A stretch of DNA of 64,000 nt from Cupriavidus metallidurans CH34 (GCF_000196015.1 NC_007973.1:2480001-2544000); one strand, 5' to 3'; shown: positions 17,239 to 26,826, numbered from the stretch's first letter. The notes: generated by a model not told the origin, from the sequence alone. Translations and numbers: made by a program.

Positions 17239-18051
17239 GTGAACCCCTCCCCCGTCGGCATCTTCGATTCTGGCCTTGGTGGCCTGTCGGTCCTGCGCGA
17301 AGTGCGCGCGCTGCTGCCGCACGAGTCGCTGCTCTACTTCGCCGATTCCCGTTACGCCCCGTATGGCGAAAAGCCCGAGCGGTTCGTGGAGGCGCGCACG
17401 CTGCAGGTTTGCGAATGGCTCGTCGCGCAGGGATGCAAGGCACTGGTGATCGCCTGCAATACCGCAACGATGCATGCGGTGCAGACACTGCGTGAACGTC
17501 TTGCCGTGCCGATTATCGGCGTGGAGCCGGGACTCAAACCCGCCGCCGCGGCCAGCCGCAGCAAGGTGGTGGGCGTGCTGGCCACGGCCAACACGCTGAA
17601 GAGCGCCAAGTTCAACCGGCTGCTGACCTCGCTCGGCAATGAGAGTCGCTTTCTCTGCGAGGCAGGCGTCGGCCTGGTACCGCTGATCGAGCAAGGTGAT
17701 GTGTCGAGCGACACGGTCCGCCAAACCCTGGGTACCCTGCTATCACCGATGCTCGAGGCCGGCGCCGACACCCTTGTACTGGGCTGCACCCACTACCCGT
17801 TCCTGTCGGAAACGATTGATGACCTGGTCGACGGACGACTGGCGCTGATCGACACGGGCGTGGCCATCGCACGCCAACTCGCACGCAAGCTCGCGGAGTT
17901 CGACCTCGCGGCCAGCCCCGACACGGCGCCGAGCGTGCGCTACCTGTCCACCAAGGACGCCGCCCATCTGCGCGAAATGGCCGCAGCGCTGCTTCATGTC
18001 GAGGCCAACGCCGAGACGGTCGTGATCGAACCTGCTCCAGCTACTGAATAA
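17239..18051 (+). CDS. murI: Glutamate racemase
   Basis: A 270-residue cytosolic racemase giving D-glutamate for peptidoglycan. It has IGIFDSGLGG-like VGIFDSGLGGLSVLREV, the first catalytic cysteine in IACNTAT and the second in LGCTHYPFL, with ADSRYAPYG and DTG further along. It begins with GTG 17239. Its last 11 bp overlap the end of the opposite-strand AAA ATPase gene. Confidence 0.96.
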   Translation: MNPSPVGIFDSGLGGLSVLREVRALLPHESLLYFADSRYAPYGEKPERFVEARTLQVCEWLVAQGCKALVIACNTATMHAVQTLRERLAVPIIGVEPGLKPAAAASRSKVVGVLATANTLKSAKFNRLLTSLGNESRFLCEAGVGLVPLIEQGDVSSDTVRQTLGTLLSPMLEAGADTLVLGCTHYPFLSETIDDLVDGRLALIDTGVAIARQLARKLAEFDLAASPDTAPSVRYLSTKDAAHLREMAAALLHVEANAETVVIEPAPATE

Positions 18052-20356
18052 AGCCCAGCGGCTTGTGATGCCGCACTTCGGGCTTCACGGCGTGTTCCTG
18101 ACGTAGCTGCGCCAGAAATTCCTCGGGCGTCAGCGCTTCGCCAAGCACCACGCACTGCCGTTTGACTGTCGCGAAGTCGCCCGGTGTCAGGCAATCCATC
18201 CCATCGAGTTCCCGGCGAATGGCGTCGGTCATGTTCGCCGCATCGCCATCGAGTGCTTCGTCGACGAACATCGAGATCCGTTGCGCCGGCTTGAGCGCCT
18301 GGAAGCGAATCTTGAACGAGAACCGACGCAGCGCGGCTTCGTCGATCCGATCGAACAGATTGGTGGTGCAGATGAAGATGCCGTTGAAGCGTTCCATGCC
18401 CTGCAGCATCTCGTTGACTTCGGACACCTCGTAGTTGCGCACCGCTTGCTGGCGGCTTTGCATAAAGCTGTCGGCCTCGTCCAGTAGCAGCACCGCCCCG
18501 TCCTCCTCCGCGCGCGCGAACATGGCCGCGATCTGCTGCTCAGTCTCACCCACATACTTGCTCATCAGGTCGGAGGCGCGGCGAATCATAAGCGGCAGAT
18601 CTAGCTCGGCGGCGATGTGCTCGGCCAACGCGGTCTTGCCCGTGCCCGGTGGCCCATAGAAGCAGAGCGTGCCGCGCTTGCGCGCGCCGAGGGCCTGCAC
18701 GATCTTGTTCACCGCGTAGCGCGTTTCCAGATTCAGATTATCCAGGCGGTAGTGCGTCACCACGGGACGCACTACCGCTTCGGGCTGCAATCCCATGGCG
18801 CGATCCGCGTGTTCAAGCTGCCGCAGTATCAGCGCTTCCACGGGTTCCTCGACATCGGGCCGCGCCAGCTCCACGAACCGCGCGGCTGACTGTACCTGCG
18901 CCGGTGTCAGCGTCTTGCGGGCTGCCAGCGTGGCGATGAAGGCATCACTGACGGCCAGACCGCCCAGGTGCTTGCGGATAATGTTCTCGCGCACCAGCGG
19001 CGGCGGGATCTTCAGCTCCAGGTGGAACTGGAAGCGGCGCAGGTATGCCGGATCGATCTGCCGGATCGAATTCGAGATCCAGATCACCGGCACCGGATTC
19101 TGTTCCAGCGTCTGGTTGACCCATGCTTTGCCGTTGACCGAACCGCGCGTGTCTTCCTGGCCGAACAGGCTCATCAGCTCGCGCGCGCTGCCCGGAAATA
19201 CGTCCTCCACTTCGTCGAACAGCAGTGCCGTGCGCGGCCGCCCGCGCAGAAAGGCCTGCGAGACCTGCAGCGACCGATACCGATCCTTGCCCGAAAGACT
19301 GTTGCCGTCTCGATCGAAGCAGTCGACTTCATAAAGCTCGCACTCGGCCTCACGCGCGATCAGTCGTGCGAACTCGGTCTTGCCTGTGCCGGGCGGGCCA
19401 TAGATCAGGACATTGACGCCGGTGGCATTCTGGCGCGTGGCATTGGCCATCAGCGCCGTGAGGTAACGGGCGTCGGCTTCCACATGCGGATAGTCGCTCG
19501 TCCCCAGCGTCGGCGGTGCGGCTGGCCGCGTGAACACGGCCATCATGTCCGCCTCGCTGGCGTAGTTGCCAAGCAGGACGTGCAACAGGCGATCGGACAG
19601 GCGCATCAAATCGCCCAGATCGGTCACGCTGTTTTCCGGCAGGGGTTGCTCGATCAGATTGAGGGTTTCGAGCCGCGAACCCGGGCGCAGCGAGACGGCA
19701 ATATCGCCGGGGCTGGCACCAGTCAGGCCCGCCAGGATCTGGAACGCTTCCTGGCTGTGAGCGACCTTGCAGTCGACCATCACCGCGCGAAGATCGCGCT
19801 TGTACTTCGCCAGCGCCGCGAACAACAGCAACTTGCGCTCATGCTCGGGCAGGTTGAGCACGTGGCTGAGCATGTCGATGTTGCGCACCAGCAGCACGCG
19901 TTCGCCATCGAGCCTCGCCGTAATAGCGGCGGATGAGGCCGCGAACACGGCAAACATGTCCTTGGCGTGGTATTTGACGTACTCGTCGAGGTAGTAAAAC
20001 AGCGCACTTTCATCGAAGGCACTGTTCCATTGGCCATGGCGATCGAGAAATTCTTCCGGGGAAAGCCTTGCGGCCCCCTTCCACGCCGGCATGTCGGCAC
20101 AGCGCGCCGACAGAAACCGCTGCACGCGCAGCACCACACCGTAGGGCCAGACCATTTCCTGCGCGCTGACGGTGAGCACGTCATTGATATTGCTGCGCAG
20201 ATTGAAGCGGGGACCCAGCGCGCAGACCACGCGTAGCGCGAACTGGGCGCACATCCAGTCCAGCGGCGACGTCCCCGCGACGCCGGACGAGGCGCGCAAC
20301 AGCGTGGTGCGGTCGTCCATCATGCGGTCGTCATCAGCAAAACGGGTAAAGTCCAT
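18041..20356 (-). CDS. Tandem AAA ATPase
   Basis: A 771-residue protein with two AAA modules. Walker A GPPGTGKT occurs at about residues 320-327 and again at 568-575; matching Walker B motifs are LLFDEVEDVF and LLLDEADSF. Each module has an arginine-finger region (AYLRRFQFHLEL; AALRRFSFKIRF). The first 300 residues are a family-specific helical domain without a known name. The layout is like Cdc48-type remodelers, but the order and N-terminus differ, so the substrate is unknown. ATG 20356 (MDFTRFADDD) has GGGAA upstream. Confidence 0.8.
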   Translation of the reverse strand: MDFTRFADDDRMMDDRTTLLRASSGVAGTSPLDWMCAQFALRVVCALGPRFNLRSNINDVLTVSAQEMVWPYGVVLRVQRFLSARCADMPAWKGAARLSPEEFLDRHGQWNSAFDESALFYYLDEYVKYHAKDMFAVFAASSAAITARLDGERVLLVRNIDMLSHVLNLPEHERKLLLFAALAKYKRDLRAVMVDCKVAHSQEAFQILAGLTGASPGDIAVSLRPGSRLETLNLIEQPLPENSVTDLGDLMRLSDRLLHVLLGNYASEADMMAVFTRPAAPPTLGTSDYPHVEADARYLTALMANATRQNATGVNVLIYGPPGTGKTEFARLIAREAECELYEVDCFDRDGNSLSGKDRYRSLQVSQAFLRGRPRTALLFDEVEDVFPGSARELMSLFGQEDTRGSVNGKAWVNQTLEQNPVPVIWISNSIRQIDPAYLRRFQFHLELKIPPPLVRENIIRKHLGGLAVSDAFIATLAARKTLTPAQVQSAARFVELARPDVEEPVEALILRQLEHADRAMGLQPEAVVRPVVTHYRLDNLNLETRYAVNKIVQALGARKRGTLCFYGPPGTGKTALAEHIAAELDLPLMIRRASDLMSKYVGETEQQIAAMFARAEEDGAVLLLDEADSFMQSRQQAVRNYEVSEVNEMLQGMERFNGIFICTTNLFDRIDEAALRRFSFKIRFQALKPAQRISMFVDEALDGDAANMTDAIRRELDGMDCLTPGDFATVKRQCVVLGEALTPEEFLAQLRQEHAVKPEVRHHKPLGFIQ

Positions 20357-20712
20357 TGCCAGTTCCCTTCGCACGGGGCGTTCGGCGTCCGGACCGCGGG
20401 GAACGCGCTGCACCTGTGCCGTGTCTGCCGCTAATGGCTGTATTTGTTAATCCTAGCGCGGTTTTGCGGGTGTGGAGCATCGGCGAGACGTTGCGTTACG
20501 CGAGCTGGCCCACGTAACGCACCCGCAACCCCGGAGTGCCGACTGATGCGGCGCGTATCCGGGGATGGAAAGAATCCCGATCACGCATTGCACAATGCGC
20601 AACAAATAAGAATCATTATCGTTTATACTGTCACCCTGATACGCTACCCAAGAGTGGCGCTCCCCCCGGGAACCGGTTTCTTCGAGGTATCTATTTCTGG
20701 AGCGTTATCATC
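20357..20712 (+). promoter_or_regulatory. Regulatory gap with Fur-type box ahead of the tonB operon
   Basis: No gene is seen in this 356-bp gap. A Fur-like box at about 20602-20620 ends in a perfect ATCATTATC half-site preceded by AATAAGA, and a TATACT (20624-20629) overlaps the position of a -10. A palindrome GCATTGCACAATGC lies at 20585-20598. Iron-dependent repression of the downstream TonB system is the natural reading. Confidence 0.6.
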
Positions 20713-20778
20713 ATGGAACTGCTATTGAGCCTGCTGGTCGGATGTGGCATCTCGCTGATCCTGTTCTACCGCAAGTGA
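20713..20778 (+). CDS. Putative 21-residue membrane micropeptide
   Basis: ATG 20713 to TGA 20776-20778 encodes a single hydrophobic helix with a positive C-terminus (ending FYRK). It is preceded by GGAG at 20699-20702 and lies between the Fur-type promoter and tonB, 34 bp before tonB. It could be a real small membrane protein of the iron operon or a chance frame; nothing else distinguishes these. Confidence 0.3.
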   Translation: MELLLSLLVGCGISLILFYRK

Positions 20779-20812
20779 TTGCGCCATCTGGCGTACACCT
20801 GTCGTTCTTCAC

Positions 20813-21472
20813 ATGTTCGATCAACGTTTCTTCAAGATCACCATCGCGGTCCTGCTGTTCCACGCAGGACTGCTGTATTTGATCCAGAGCGGGCTGGCTC
20901 GCAAGATGACGGAAGCTGTCATCGCCCCCGAGATCATTGCCCGCATCATCCCGATGGAACCTCCGCAGCAGCCGCCGGCGCCAGAGCCGCCCAAGCAGCA
21001 GCCGCAAACACCGCCCAAGCAGGTCAAGGTCGTGACACCACGCCCGACGCCGCCCAAGCCACAACCCACGCCTACGCCCGTGGCATCGCTGCCGCCCTCG
21101 CCTACCGCGATCGAAGCGCCGCCCGCTCCGCCTGCGCCACCGGCGCCCGCACCCGAGCCCGCCGCACCTGCCGCCCCGGCGAATGCCGCACCGCGTGCAG
21201 TGGGTATCGGCGAGATCGCATGTTCGCCGCCGCAGGTCACGTATCCGTCGCAGTCGCGCCGGATGGGCGAAACCGGCAAGACCGTGGTGCGTTTGACCAC
21301 GGACGAAACCGGGCATGTGGTAAAGACTGCCATTGTCACGTCGAGCGGATCGACACGCCTGGATACGGCGGCGGTCAACGCGGTGCAGGCGATGCGTTGC
21401 AAGCCCTATATGGATAATGGTCGAGCCGTGGCGGTGACCGCCCAGCAGCCGATCAATTTCGAATTGAACTGA
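20813..21472 (+). CDS. tonB: Energy transducer TonB
   Basis: A 219-residue inner-membrane-anchored protein. It has an N-terminal helix (ITIAVLLFHAGLLYLI), a long Pro/Ala/Lys-rich periplasmic spacer (about residues 50-125), and a TonB C-terminal domain with VTYPSQSRRMGETGKTVVR, SSGSTRLDTAAV and a final PINFEL. It passes proton-motive force from ExbB-ExbD to outer membrane iron/heme receptors. It is followed by exbB and exbD and preceded by a Fur-type site. Confidence 0.93.
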   Translation: MFDQRFFKITIAVLLFHAGLLYLIQSGLARKMTEAVIAPEIIARIIPMEPPQQPPAPEPPKQQPQTPPKQVKVVTPRPTPPKPQPTPTPVASLPPSPTAIEAPPAPPAPPAPAPEPAAPAAPANAAPRAVGIGEIACSPPQVTYPSQSRRMGETGKTVVRLTTDETGHVVKTAIVTSSGSTRLDTAAVNAVQAMRCKPYMDNGRAVAVTAQQPINFELN

Positions 21473-21525
21473 TTTCCCGGAATCTTTCCGACACTTCCTT
21501 ACACTGACCCTTTTCAGGAACCACC

Positions 21526-22257
21526 ATGCAGGACCTCGGACTTTCCCACCTCTGGTCGCAAGGCGATTTCGTCATGCGCGCGACCGCCATCATTCTGCTG
21601 ATCATGTCGCTCCTGTCGTGGATCGTGATCCTCACCAAGGCGTGGGATCTGATCCGCCTCAAGAAGATGGCGCACGGCGCGGAAAAGCGCTTCTGGCATT
21701 CCGACGATTTCGACCACGCGCTCGACACGCTCGGCGCCAACGATGCCAACCCGTTCCGCATGCTGGCCGTCACCGGCCGTGAGGCGGCTCAGCATCACCG
21801 CGCCAGCCAGCCGCAATTGCATGACGCACTCGACATCTCGGACTGGCTGACCCGTTCGCTCAAGAGTGCGATCGACGAAGCCGTGGCGCGAATGCAATCA
21901 GGTCTGGCCATTCTGGCGTCGGTGGGTTCGACGGCCCCGTTCGTCGGCCTGTTCGGCACCGTGTGGGGCATCTACCACGCGCTGATCGGCATTGGCGCCT
22001 CCGGCGTGCCGACGATCGACAAGGTTGCCGGCCCGGTGGGCGAAGCGCTGATCATGACCGCCTTCGGCCTGGCCGTGGCGATCCCGGCCGTGCTCGGCTA
22101 CAACGCGCTGAGCCGCGGCAACAAGGGCGTCATCAGCAAGTTGAACCGCTTCGCGCACGACCTGCACGCCTATTTCGTGACCGGCGCCCGTGTGCGCCCG
22201 ACCACTGGTGGCGTCCGCGCCGATGACGCGTCGGTCCGCCTGGCCGTCAAGAACTAA
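21526..22257 (+). CDS. exbB: ExbB (MotA/TolQ/ExbB proton channel family)
   Basis: A 243-residue inner membrane protein with an N-terminal helix near residues 15-35 and the family core LAILASVGSTAPFVGLFGTV, followed by GEALIMTAFGLAVAIPAVLGYN. It forms the channel that energises TonB with ExbD. It starts 53 bp after tonB with AGGA upstream. Confidence 0.93.
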   Translation: MQDLGLSHLWSQGDFVMRATAIILLIMSLLSWIVILTKAWDLIRLKKMAHGAEKRFWHSDDFDHALDTLGANDANPFRMLAVTGREAAQHHRASQPQLHDALDISDWLTRSLKSAIDEAVARMQSGLAILASVGSTAPFVGLFGTVWGIYHALIGIGASGVPTIDKVAGPVGEALIMTAFGLAVAIPAVLGYNALSRGNKGVISKLNRFAHDLHAYFVTGARVRPTTGGVRADDASVRLAVKN

Positions 22258-22289
22258 GTCTGCCCGGCAGACGCAGGAAGGAAAGCATC

Positions 22290-22703
<414 letters not shown>

Positions 22704-22730
22704 ACCGGTCGCGCAACTGTGTCATCGCAA

Positions 22731-22762
22731 CAAGGGCACCCCTCGGGGTGCCCTTGTTTTTT
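22731..22762 (+). terminator. Terminator of the tonB-exbB-exbD operon
   Basis: AAGGGCACC and GGTGCCCTT form a 9-bp stem around CCTCGGG-type loop bases, followed by GTTTTTT. Confidence 0.85.
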
Positions 22763-22840
22763 AGTGATCGACGCCTTATCTGCTCAGGAGCCGTGTTCGA
22801 AGACTGATGTGGGTGTAACGAATTGCGATCGCGCTTGTAA

Positions 22841-22855
22841 TGATAACAATTCTCA
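22841..22855 (+). promoter_or_regulatory. Fur-type box upstream of hemP
   Basis: TGATAACAATTCTCA matches the 7-1-7 consensus TGATAATnATTATCA with two mismatches, 56 bp before the hemP start. Confidence 0.7.
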
Positions 22856-22911
22856 TTTATGATCATCTCCATCGTCACCGACACCTTTGAATACTTCGTA
22901 CGGAGAAGACC

Positions 22912-23238
22912 ATGAGCACCCTGAGCCTGCCGATGTCGCAACCGCGTGAAGTCACGCGCCGCCGTCTGTCACTGCGCCGCGTGGAGGTTGTCCAGCAGGA
23001 CAGGCGGGAGACGTCGACGGCCTCGTCAGCAATCGAATCGGTCAAATCGGCGGTCGCCGCCCTGCCCGCTCGCCTGGAAGCACTGATGCGCCAGGACGCG
23101 CCGGCCGTCGGTAGCACCGCGCAGCCCGTACCGCTAGAAGCCATCATGCACGGCGCGACGACGCTGCCGATTCTGCACAACGGGAACGTCTATACGCTGC
23201 GTGTCACGCGCTACGGGAAACTGATTCTGACCAAGTGA
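22912..23238 (+). CDS. hemP: Hemin uptake protein HemP (HmuP-like)
   Basis: A 108-residue protein whose last 35 residues are the HemP/HmuP domain: LEAIMHGATTLPILHNGN then YTLRVTRYGKLILTK. In rhizobia and Burkholderia HmuP/HemP activates heme receptor expression under iron limitation. The N-terminal 70 residues are basic and poorly conserved. A Fur-type site precedes it; no heme receptor or transporter genes follow, so it acts in trans or the locus has been reduced. A good GGAGAAG lies upstream of the ATG. Confidence 0.85.
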   Translation: MSTLSLPMSQPREVTRRRLSLRRVEVVQQDRRETSTASSAIESVKSAVAALPARLEALMRQDAPAVGSTAQPVPLEAIMHGATTLPILHNGNVYTLRVTRYGKLILTK

Positions 23239-23406
23239 TCTGGTCAGGTGGCCCGGACCGGAAGGTCGGGTATGCAAAGACTTTTGTGGGGACCGCCCCG
23301 TACCGGGGCGTTGGGCAGTAGCCAGTCGATTGGATCCCCGGCATAGCAAGCAACTCCAAACCCCTTGCCGTGCCGACCACGCCAGCCATGCCGCCTTTTT
23401 ATACCG

Positions 23407-23437
23407 CCCCGCGGACGTTGCGTTCGCGGGGCTTTTT
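23407..23437 (+). terminator. Terminator after hemP
   Basis: CCCCGCG (23407-23413) pairs with CGCGGGG (23425-23431), then CTTTTTG. A smaller palindrome CGCCCCG/CGGGGCG lies at 23294-23310 between hemP and this terminator. Confidence 0.75.
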
Positions 23438-23448
23438 GCTTCGGGCGA

Positions 23449-23856
23449 TCAGAGGCCCAGCGAAGCAATACCAGCGCGTGCGATCTGTGCGTCTTCGGTC
23501 GACTTCACGCCCGACACACCAACCGCGCCCACTACCTGGCCATTGGCGACGATAGGCACACCGCCCTCCAGCATGCCGTTCAGTACCGGGGCAGTCATGA
23601 ACGAGTAGCGGCCATTGTTGATCATGTCTTCGTAGATTTTGGATTCACGGCGACCCAGCGATGCGGTGCGCGCCTTCTCCGTGGCGATGTAGGCCGAGAT
23701 CGGCGCTACGCCATCCAAACGCTGCATTGCCAGCGGATGACCACCGTCATCGACGACCACAATCGTGACGGCCCAGTTGTTGGCCAGGGCTTCGGCCTCG
23801 GCAGCGGCCATCACCTTCTTCACGTCATCTGCCGTCAGTACGGTTTTTTGCTGCAT
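23449..23856 (-). CDS. GlcG/HbpS-family (heme-binding-like) protein
   Basis: A 135-residue protein of the GlcG/HbpS fold: NNWAVTIVVVDDGGHPLAMQRLDG, then ISAYIATEKARTAS and GGVPIVANGQVVGAVGVSG. Members bind heme or cobalamin, or accompany glycolate enzymes; the role here is open, though hemP next door favours heme. ATG 23856 (MQQKTVLTADD) with GAGAGG just upstream is preferred to longer frames. Confidence 0.85.
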   Translation of the reverse strand: MQQKTVLTADDVKKVMAAAEAEALANNWAVTIVVVDDGGHPLAMQRLDGVAPISAYIATEKARTASLGRRESKIYEDMINNGRYSFMTAPVLNGMLEGGVPIVANGQVVGAVGVSGVKSTEDAQIARAGIASLGL

Positions 23857-24051
23857 TACCTCTCTCCATCGATTCATGTCAGGGATGAGGCGCAAGTATA
23901 TCGCCCCCGGGGCGGGCCGATGCATTCCACGACAGCGGCAAAATGTGAAAGACCTTCACCCGACGCACGACTTGACGCATTGTCACGCACGCAAGACACC
24001 CGGCAACCCCGAAGGCACCGCAGAGCACGCCTGCCAGTGACCGCCAGAAAT

Positions 24052-24080
24052 GAAAGAAGCCCCAGTCAGGGGCTTCTTTC
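24052..24080 (-). terminator. Bidirectional terminator
   Basis: GAAAGAAGCCCC and GGGGCTTCTTTC form a 12-bp stem around AGTCA; on the minus strand it is followed by ATTTC. It ends the PXPV-repeat gene. Confidence 0.75.
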
Positions 24081-24103
24081 TCGGATGACATCCTGCCGGT
24101 TAA

Positions 24104-24430
24104 TCAGTCATGCCAGCGACCATGACCGTGGCCGCGACCATGCCAGCCCGGGCCGTAGTAGTAGCGGGGCCCACCGCGGTAGTAACCGTAGCCACCATAG
24201 TAGACCGGAGCCGGCCGCACCACGACGGGAGGAGGACCATAGTAGGCGGGTCCAGGCGCGACCACCACCGGCGGCGGCGCATAGTAGACCGGCGCTGGCG
24301 GGTAATAGGCCGGAGCACCAATCACCACGCCCGGCACGCCGATCGCCACGCCAACGCTCACATGTGCCATTGCAGCGCCCGACATCAGCGCGGCGGTCAC
24401 ACCGAATGCTGCGAACAACCAACGTTTCAT
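24104..24430 (-). CDS. Secreted PXPV-repeat protein
   Basis: A 108-residue protein with a signal peptide (MKRWLFAAFGVTAALMSGAA, cut near AMA-HV), a VGVAIGVPGVVIG segment, then a run of Pro/Tyr/Val repeats (YYPPAPVYYAPPPVVV and similar) and a Gly/His/Arg tail. The PXPV repeat family is common in Burkholderiales and uncharacterised; a cell-envelope location is likely. ATG 24430 starts the signal peptide. Confidence 0.8.
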   Translation of the reverse strand: MKRWLFAAFGVTAALMSGAAMAHVSVGVAIGVPGVVIGAPAYYPPAPVYYAPPPVVVAPGPAYYGPPPVVVRPAPVYYGGYGYYRGGPRYYYGPGWHGRGHGHGRWHD

Positions 24431-24603
24431 GATCGTGCCTCTTGGAATTTGGGTTCTGATAACCGAATTGTAGAGGCTCACGCTTTTTCAGGTGAAACGG
24501 CGGGCGCTACATTGTTACCACCGGTAACAGGCACATCACTTCTGTCGCAAGTTGAACAGCTTGCGTCCGGCAGGCTAAGCCACCACAATACCGGGCTTGC
24601 CGT

Positions 24604-24689
24604 GCGGCCGTGGAGAAATTGGTAGACTCAGCAGACTTAAAATCTGCCGCCTTCCGGGCTTACGGGTTCGAGTCCCGTCGGCCGCACCA
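24604..24689 (+). tRNA. tRNA-Leu (anticodon TAA)
   Basis: Acceptor GCGGCCG (24604-24610) pairs with CGGCCGC (24679-24685), the anticodon loop is CTTAAAA, there is a long variable arm, the T-loop is GGTTCGAGTCC, and an encoded CCA ends at 24689. Confidence 0.95.
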
Positions 24690-24697
24690 GGCTCTAC

Positions 24698-25786
24698 TCA
24701 GACCAGCAGCGCGCAAAGCGCAGCACCAACGACCATCAGGAACAGGAAGAGGACGCCCGCCAACGCCAGTGGCTTGCGGCCGGCGCGAAGCAGATCTCCG
24801 ATGCGGGTGTGCAGGCCGATGGCAAGCATGGCGCAAGCCAGCATCCAGTTATCGAAGCCGATCAGGGCAGGCTTCCAGTCCGCCGGCACCATCTGGGCTG
24901 AATTCAGCGCCATCACAGCGACGAACCCCAACGCAAACCAAGGCACCGACCGGAGCAGCCCATGCAGATTGCGCGAGCCACCGGACGCCTGCGACCAGCT
25001 CGTGCGAGGCCACAGCGCCATGACCAGCAGCAGGGGGCCCAGTGCGAGCACGCGCACCATCTTCGCGACCACCGCCGCATCGGCCGCGCCATCGCTGACC
25101 ATCTTTCCCGAGGCAATCACCTGGGCCACTTCATGCAGCGTGGCGCCGGTAAAGATGCCAAAGCTCCGTTCGCTGATGGCAAGGTGCCAGTGTTGCGTGG
25201 CGAGCTCGTAGAGCCAGGGGTAAAGCAACATCCCCACCGTTCCGAAAAGCACCACCGTGGCCACCGCCACAGCCGTTTGCCGGTCATCGGTACGCACGAC
25301 CGACGACACCGCAATCGCCGCCGCCGCTCCGCAAACAGCACTACCGGCGCTGACCAGGATGGCTTCGCGACGGCTCAACCCGAAGAACGACGATCCGACC
25401 CACGTGCCGAAGAGCAGCGTGGCGACGAGCATCGTCAGCGGCACCACCACCCCACCGACGCCAAGCGCCGCAATTGCGCCAAATGTCAGGCGAAGACCGT
25501 ACAGGGCGACACCCAGGCGCAACAGATGATGGCGCGCGAACTGCATCCCGGGGGCAAGCGGCGCGAGCCAATGTTTCGGCATCGTATTGGCAGCCACCAT
25601 GCCGGCACCCATCGCCAGGGTCAGGGCAGAAAGGCCGTAATGGGCAATCGCGGGGTGATCGGCGAGGACCATGGAGATCCACGCGATGGCGCCAAGCGGT
25701 AAGAGCGTGATGAGCCTCATGCGCCAGAGCGCCAGCGCCGACTGCTGAGTCGGGGAAATCGCGGGTGTAGCAGGCGTGGAAGACAT
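24698..25786 (-). CDS. YeiH-family putative sulfate/anion exporter
   Basis: About 362 residues and ten or so membrane helices of the YeiH family. Characteristic parts are GMQFARHHLLRLGVALYGLRL, VSAGSAVCGAAAAIAVSSV and FTGATLHEVAQVIASG. The family is proposed to move sulfur-containing anions, and yeiH genes are often next to a LysR regulator as here. ATG 25786 (MSSTPATP) is preferred; an upstream in-frame ATG exists at 25834 but lies on the regulator site. Confidence 0.85.
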   Translation of the reverse strand: MSSTPATPAISPTQQSALALWRMRLITLLPLGAIAWISMVLADHPAIAHYGLSALTLAMGAGMVAANTMPKHWLAPLAPGMQFARHHLLRLGVALYGLRLTFGAIAALGVGGVVVPLTMLVATLLFGTWVGSSFFGLSRREAILVSAGSAVCGAAAAIAVSSVVRTDDRQTAVAVATVVLFGTVGMLLYPWLYELATQHWHLAISERSFGIFTGATLHEVAQVIASGKMVSDGAADAAVVAKMVRVLALGPLLLVMALWPRTSWSQASGGSRNLHGLLRSVPWFALGFVAVMALNSAQMVPADWKPALIGFDNWMLACAMLAIGLHTRIGDLLRAGRKPLALAGVLFLFLMVVGAALCALLV

Positions 25787-25837
25787 GGCGGCAACTGGTT
25801 TTCGTTCGATGCCATGTAGGGTATCGACGTACACCTA

Positions 25838-25852
25838 ACCCGTAAAACGGGT
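25838..25852. promoter_or_regulatory. Operator-like palindrome between yeiH and lysR
   Basis: ACCCGT-AAA-ACGGGT, a perfect 6-bp inverted repeat, with TA/TA extensions giving TAACCCGT...ACGGGTAATA. It sits in the divergent gap, the usual place for the LysR regulator's own binding site. Confidence 0.5.
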
Positions 25853-25888
25853 AATATTGGTAGTCGTAACCCTAAATATCGATAAATA

Positions 25889-26806
25889 ATGGATCAGCGG
25901 CCGCTACGCCTTACCTTGCGCCAACTGCAGGTGTTCGTGGCTGTGGCCCAGCACGGCAGCACAATCGCCGCGGCCGACGCCCTTGCGATGTCGCAATCGG
26001 CCGTCAGCGCATCGCTGGCCGAGCTTGAGCGGGCATTGAACGGGGCGCTATTCGACCGGGTGGCCAGACGCCTTGCGATCAATGAAGCGGGACGGCAGTT
26101 CTTTCCCCGCGCACTATCGCTACTCGATCAAGCGCAGGAACTGGAGCGCTTCGCCTCGGAAGGTGGTGTCCAGTTGCGCATCGCCGCCAGCAACACCATC
26201 GGCAGCTATATCCTGCCCGCCTTGCTGGCGGGATTCCGCAATGCCCAGACTGGCCCATGCGCACTCGACCTCCGCATCGGCAACACGCAGGATGTGTTGC
26301 AGTCACTGATGAAGTTCGAGGCCGACATCGGCCTGATAGAAGGCACGAGCCAGGAGCGCGATCTGCGCAGCGTGCATTGGTGCGATGACGAGATGGTGGT
26401 GGTCGTTGGGCCTACGCATCCGTTGGCCGTCGCGGGAGAGCAATCGCCGCAGTTTCACGACATGCTGCGCGACGCAGATTGGATCGTGCGAGAACCAGGT
26501 TCCGGCACGCGTGAAATCATCGAGGCCCGCCTGGTACCCGAACTGGGCGCGCTGCGCTTTGCACTGGAACTCGGCAATGCAGAAGCCATCAAGCGCGCCG
26601 TCATGAGCGGATTCGGCGTCAGTTGCCTGTCGTTGCACGTCGTACGCGACGAAATCGAGCGTGGGCTGCTCGTCGCACTACGAAGCGACCTGCCCCGCGT
26701 GATCCGCCCGCTCCAGCTGGTCGTCCATCAGGACAAGTTTCCCACCCAGGGGCTGCTTGCGTTTACCGAGTACCTGCGAGGCGTGGCGCCAAGTCTCGGC
26801 GCCTGA
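25889..26806 (+). CDS. LysR-family transcriptional regulator
   Basis: A 305-residue LTTR. The N-terminal winged HTH reads LRQLQVFVAVAQHGSTIAAAD then SQSAVSASLAELERALNGALF, and the substrate domain begins near residue 95 with LRIAASNTIGSYILPALLAGF. It is divergent from yeiH with a shared operator, so it most likely controls yeiH in response to a sulfur compound or similar ligand (YeiE/CysB-like behaviour is inference). Confidence 0.92.
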   Translation: MDQRPLRLTLRQLQVFVAVAQHGSTIAAADALAMSQSAVSASLAELERALNGALFDRVARRLAINEAGRQFFPRALSLLDQAQELERFASEGGVQLRIAASNTIGSYILPALLAGFRNAQTGPCALDLRIGNTQDVLQSLMKFEADIGLIEGTSQERDLRSVHWCDDEMVVVVGPTHPLAVAGEQSPQFHDMLRDADWIVREPGSGTREIIEARLVPELGALRFALELGNAEAIKRAVMSGFGVSCLSLHVVRDEIERGLLVALRSDLPRVIRPLQLVVHQDKFPTQGLLAFTEYLRGVAPSLGA

Positions 26807-26826
26807 CAAGATTATGCGGCAACCGA

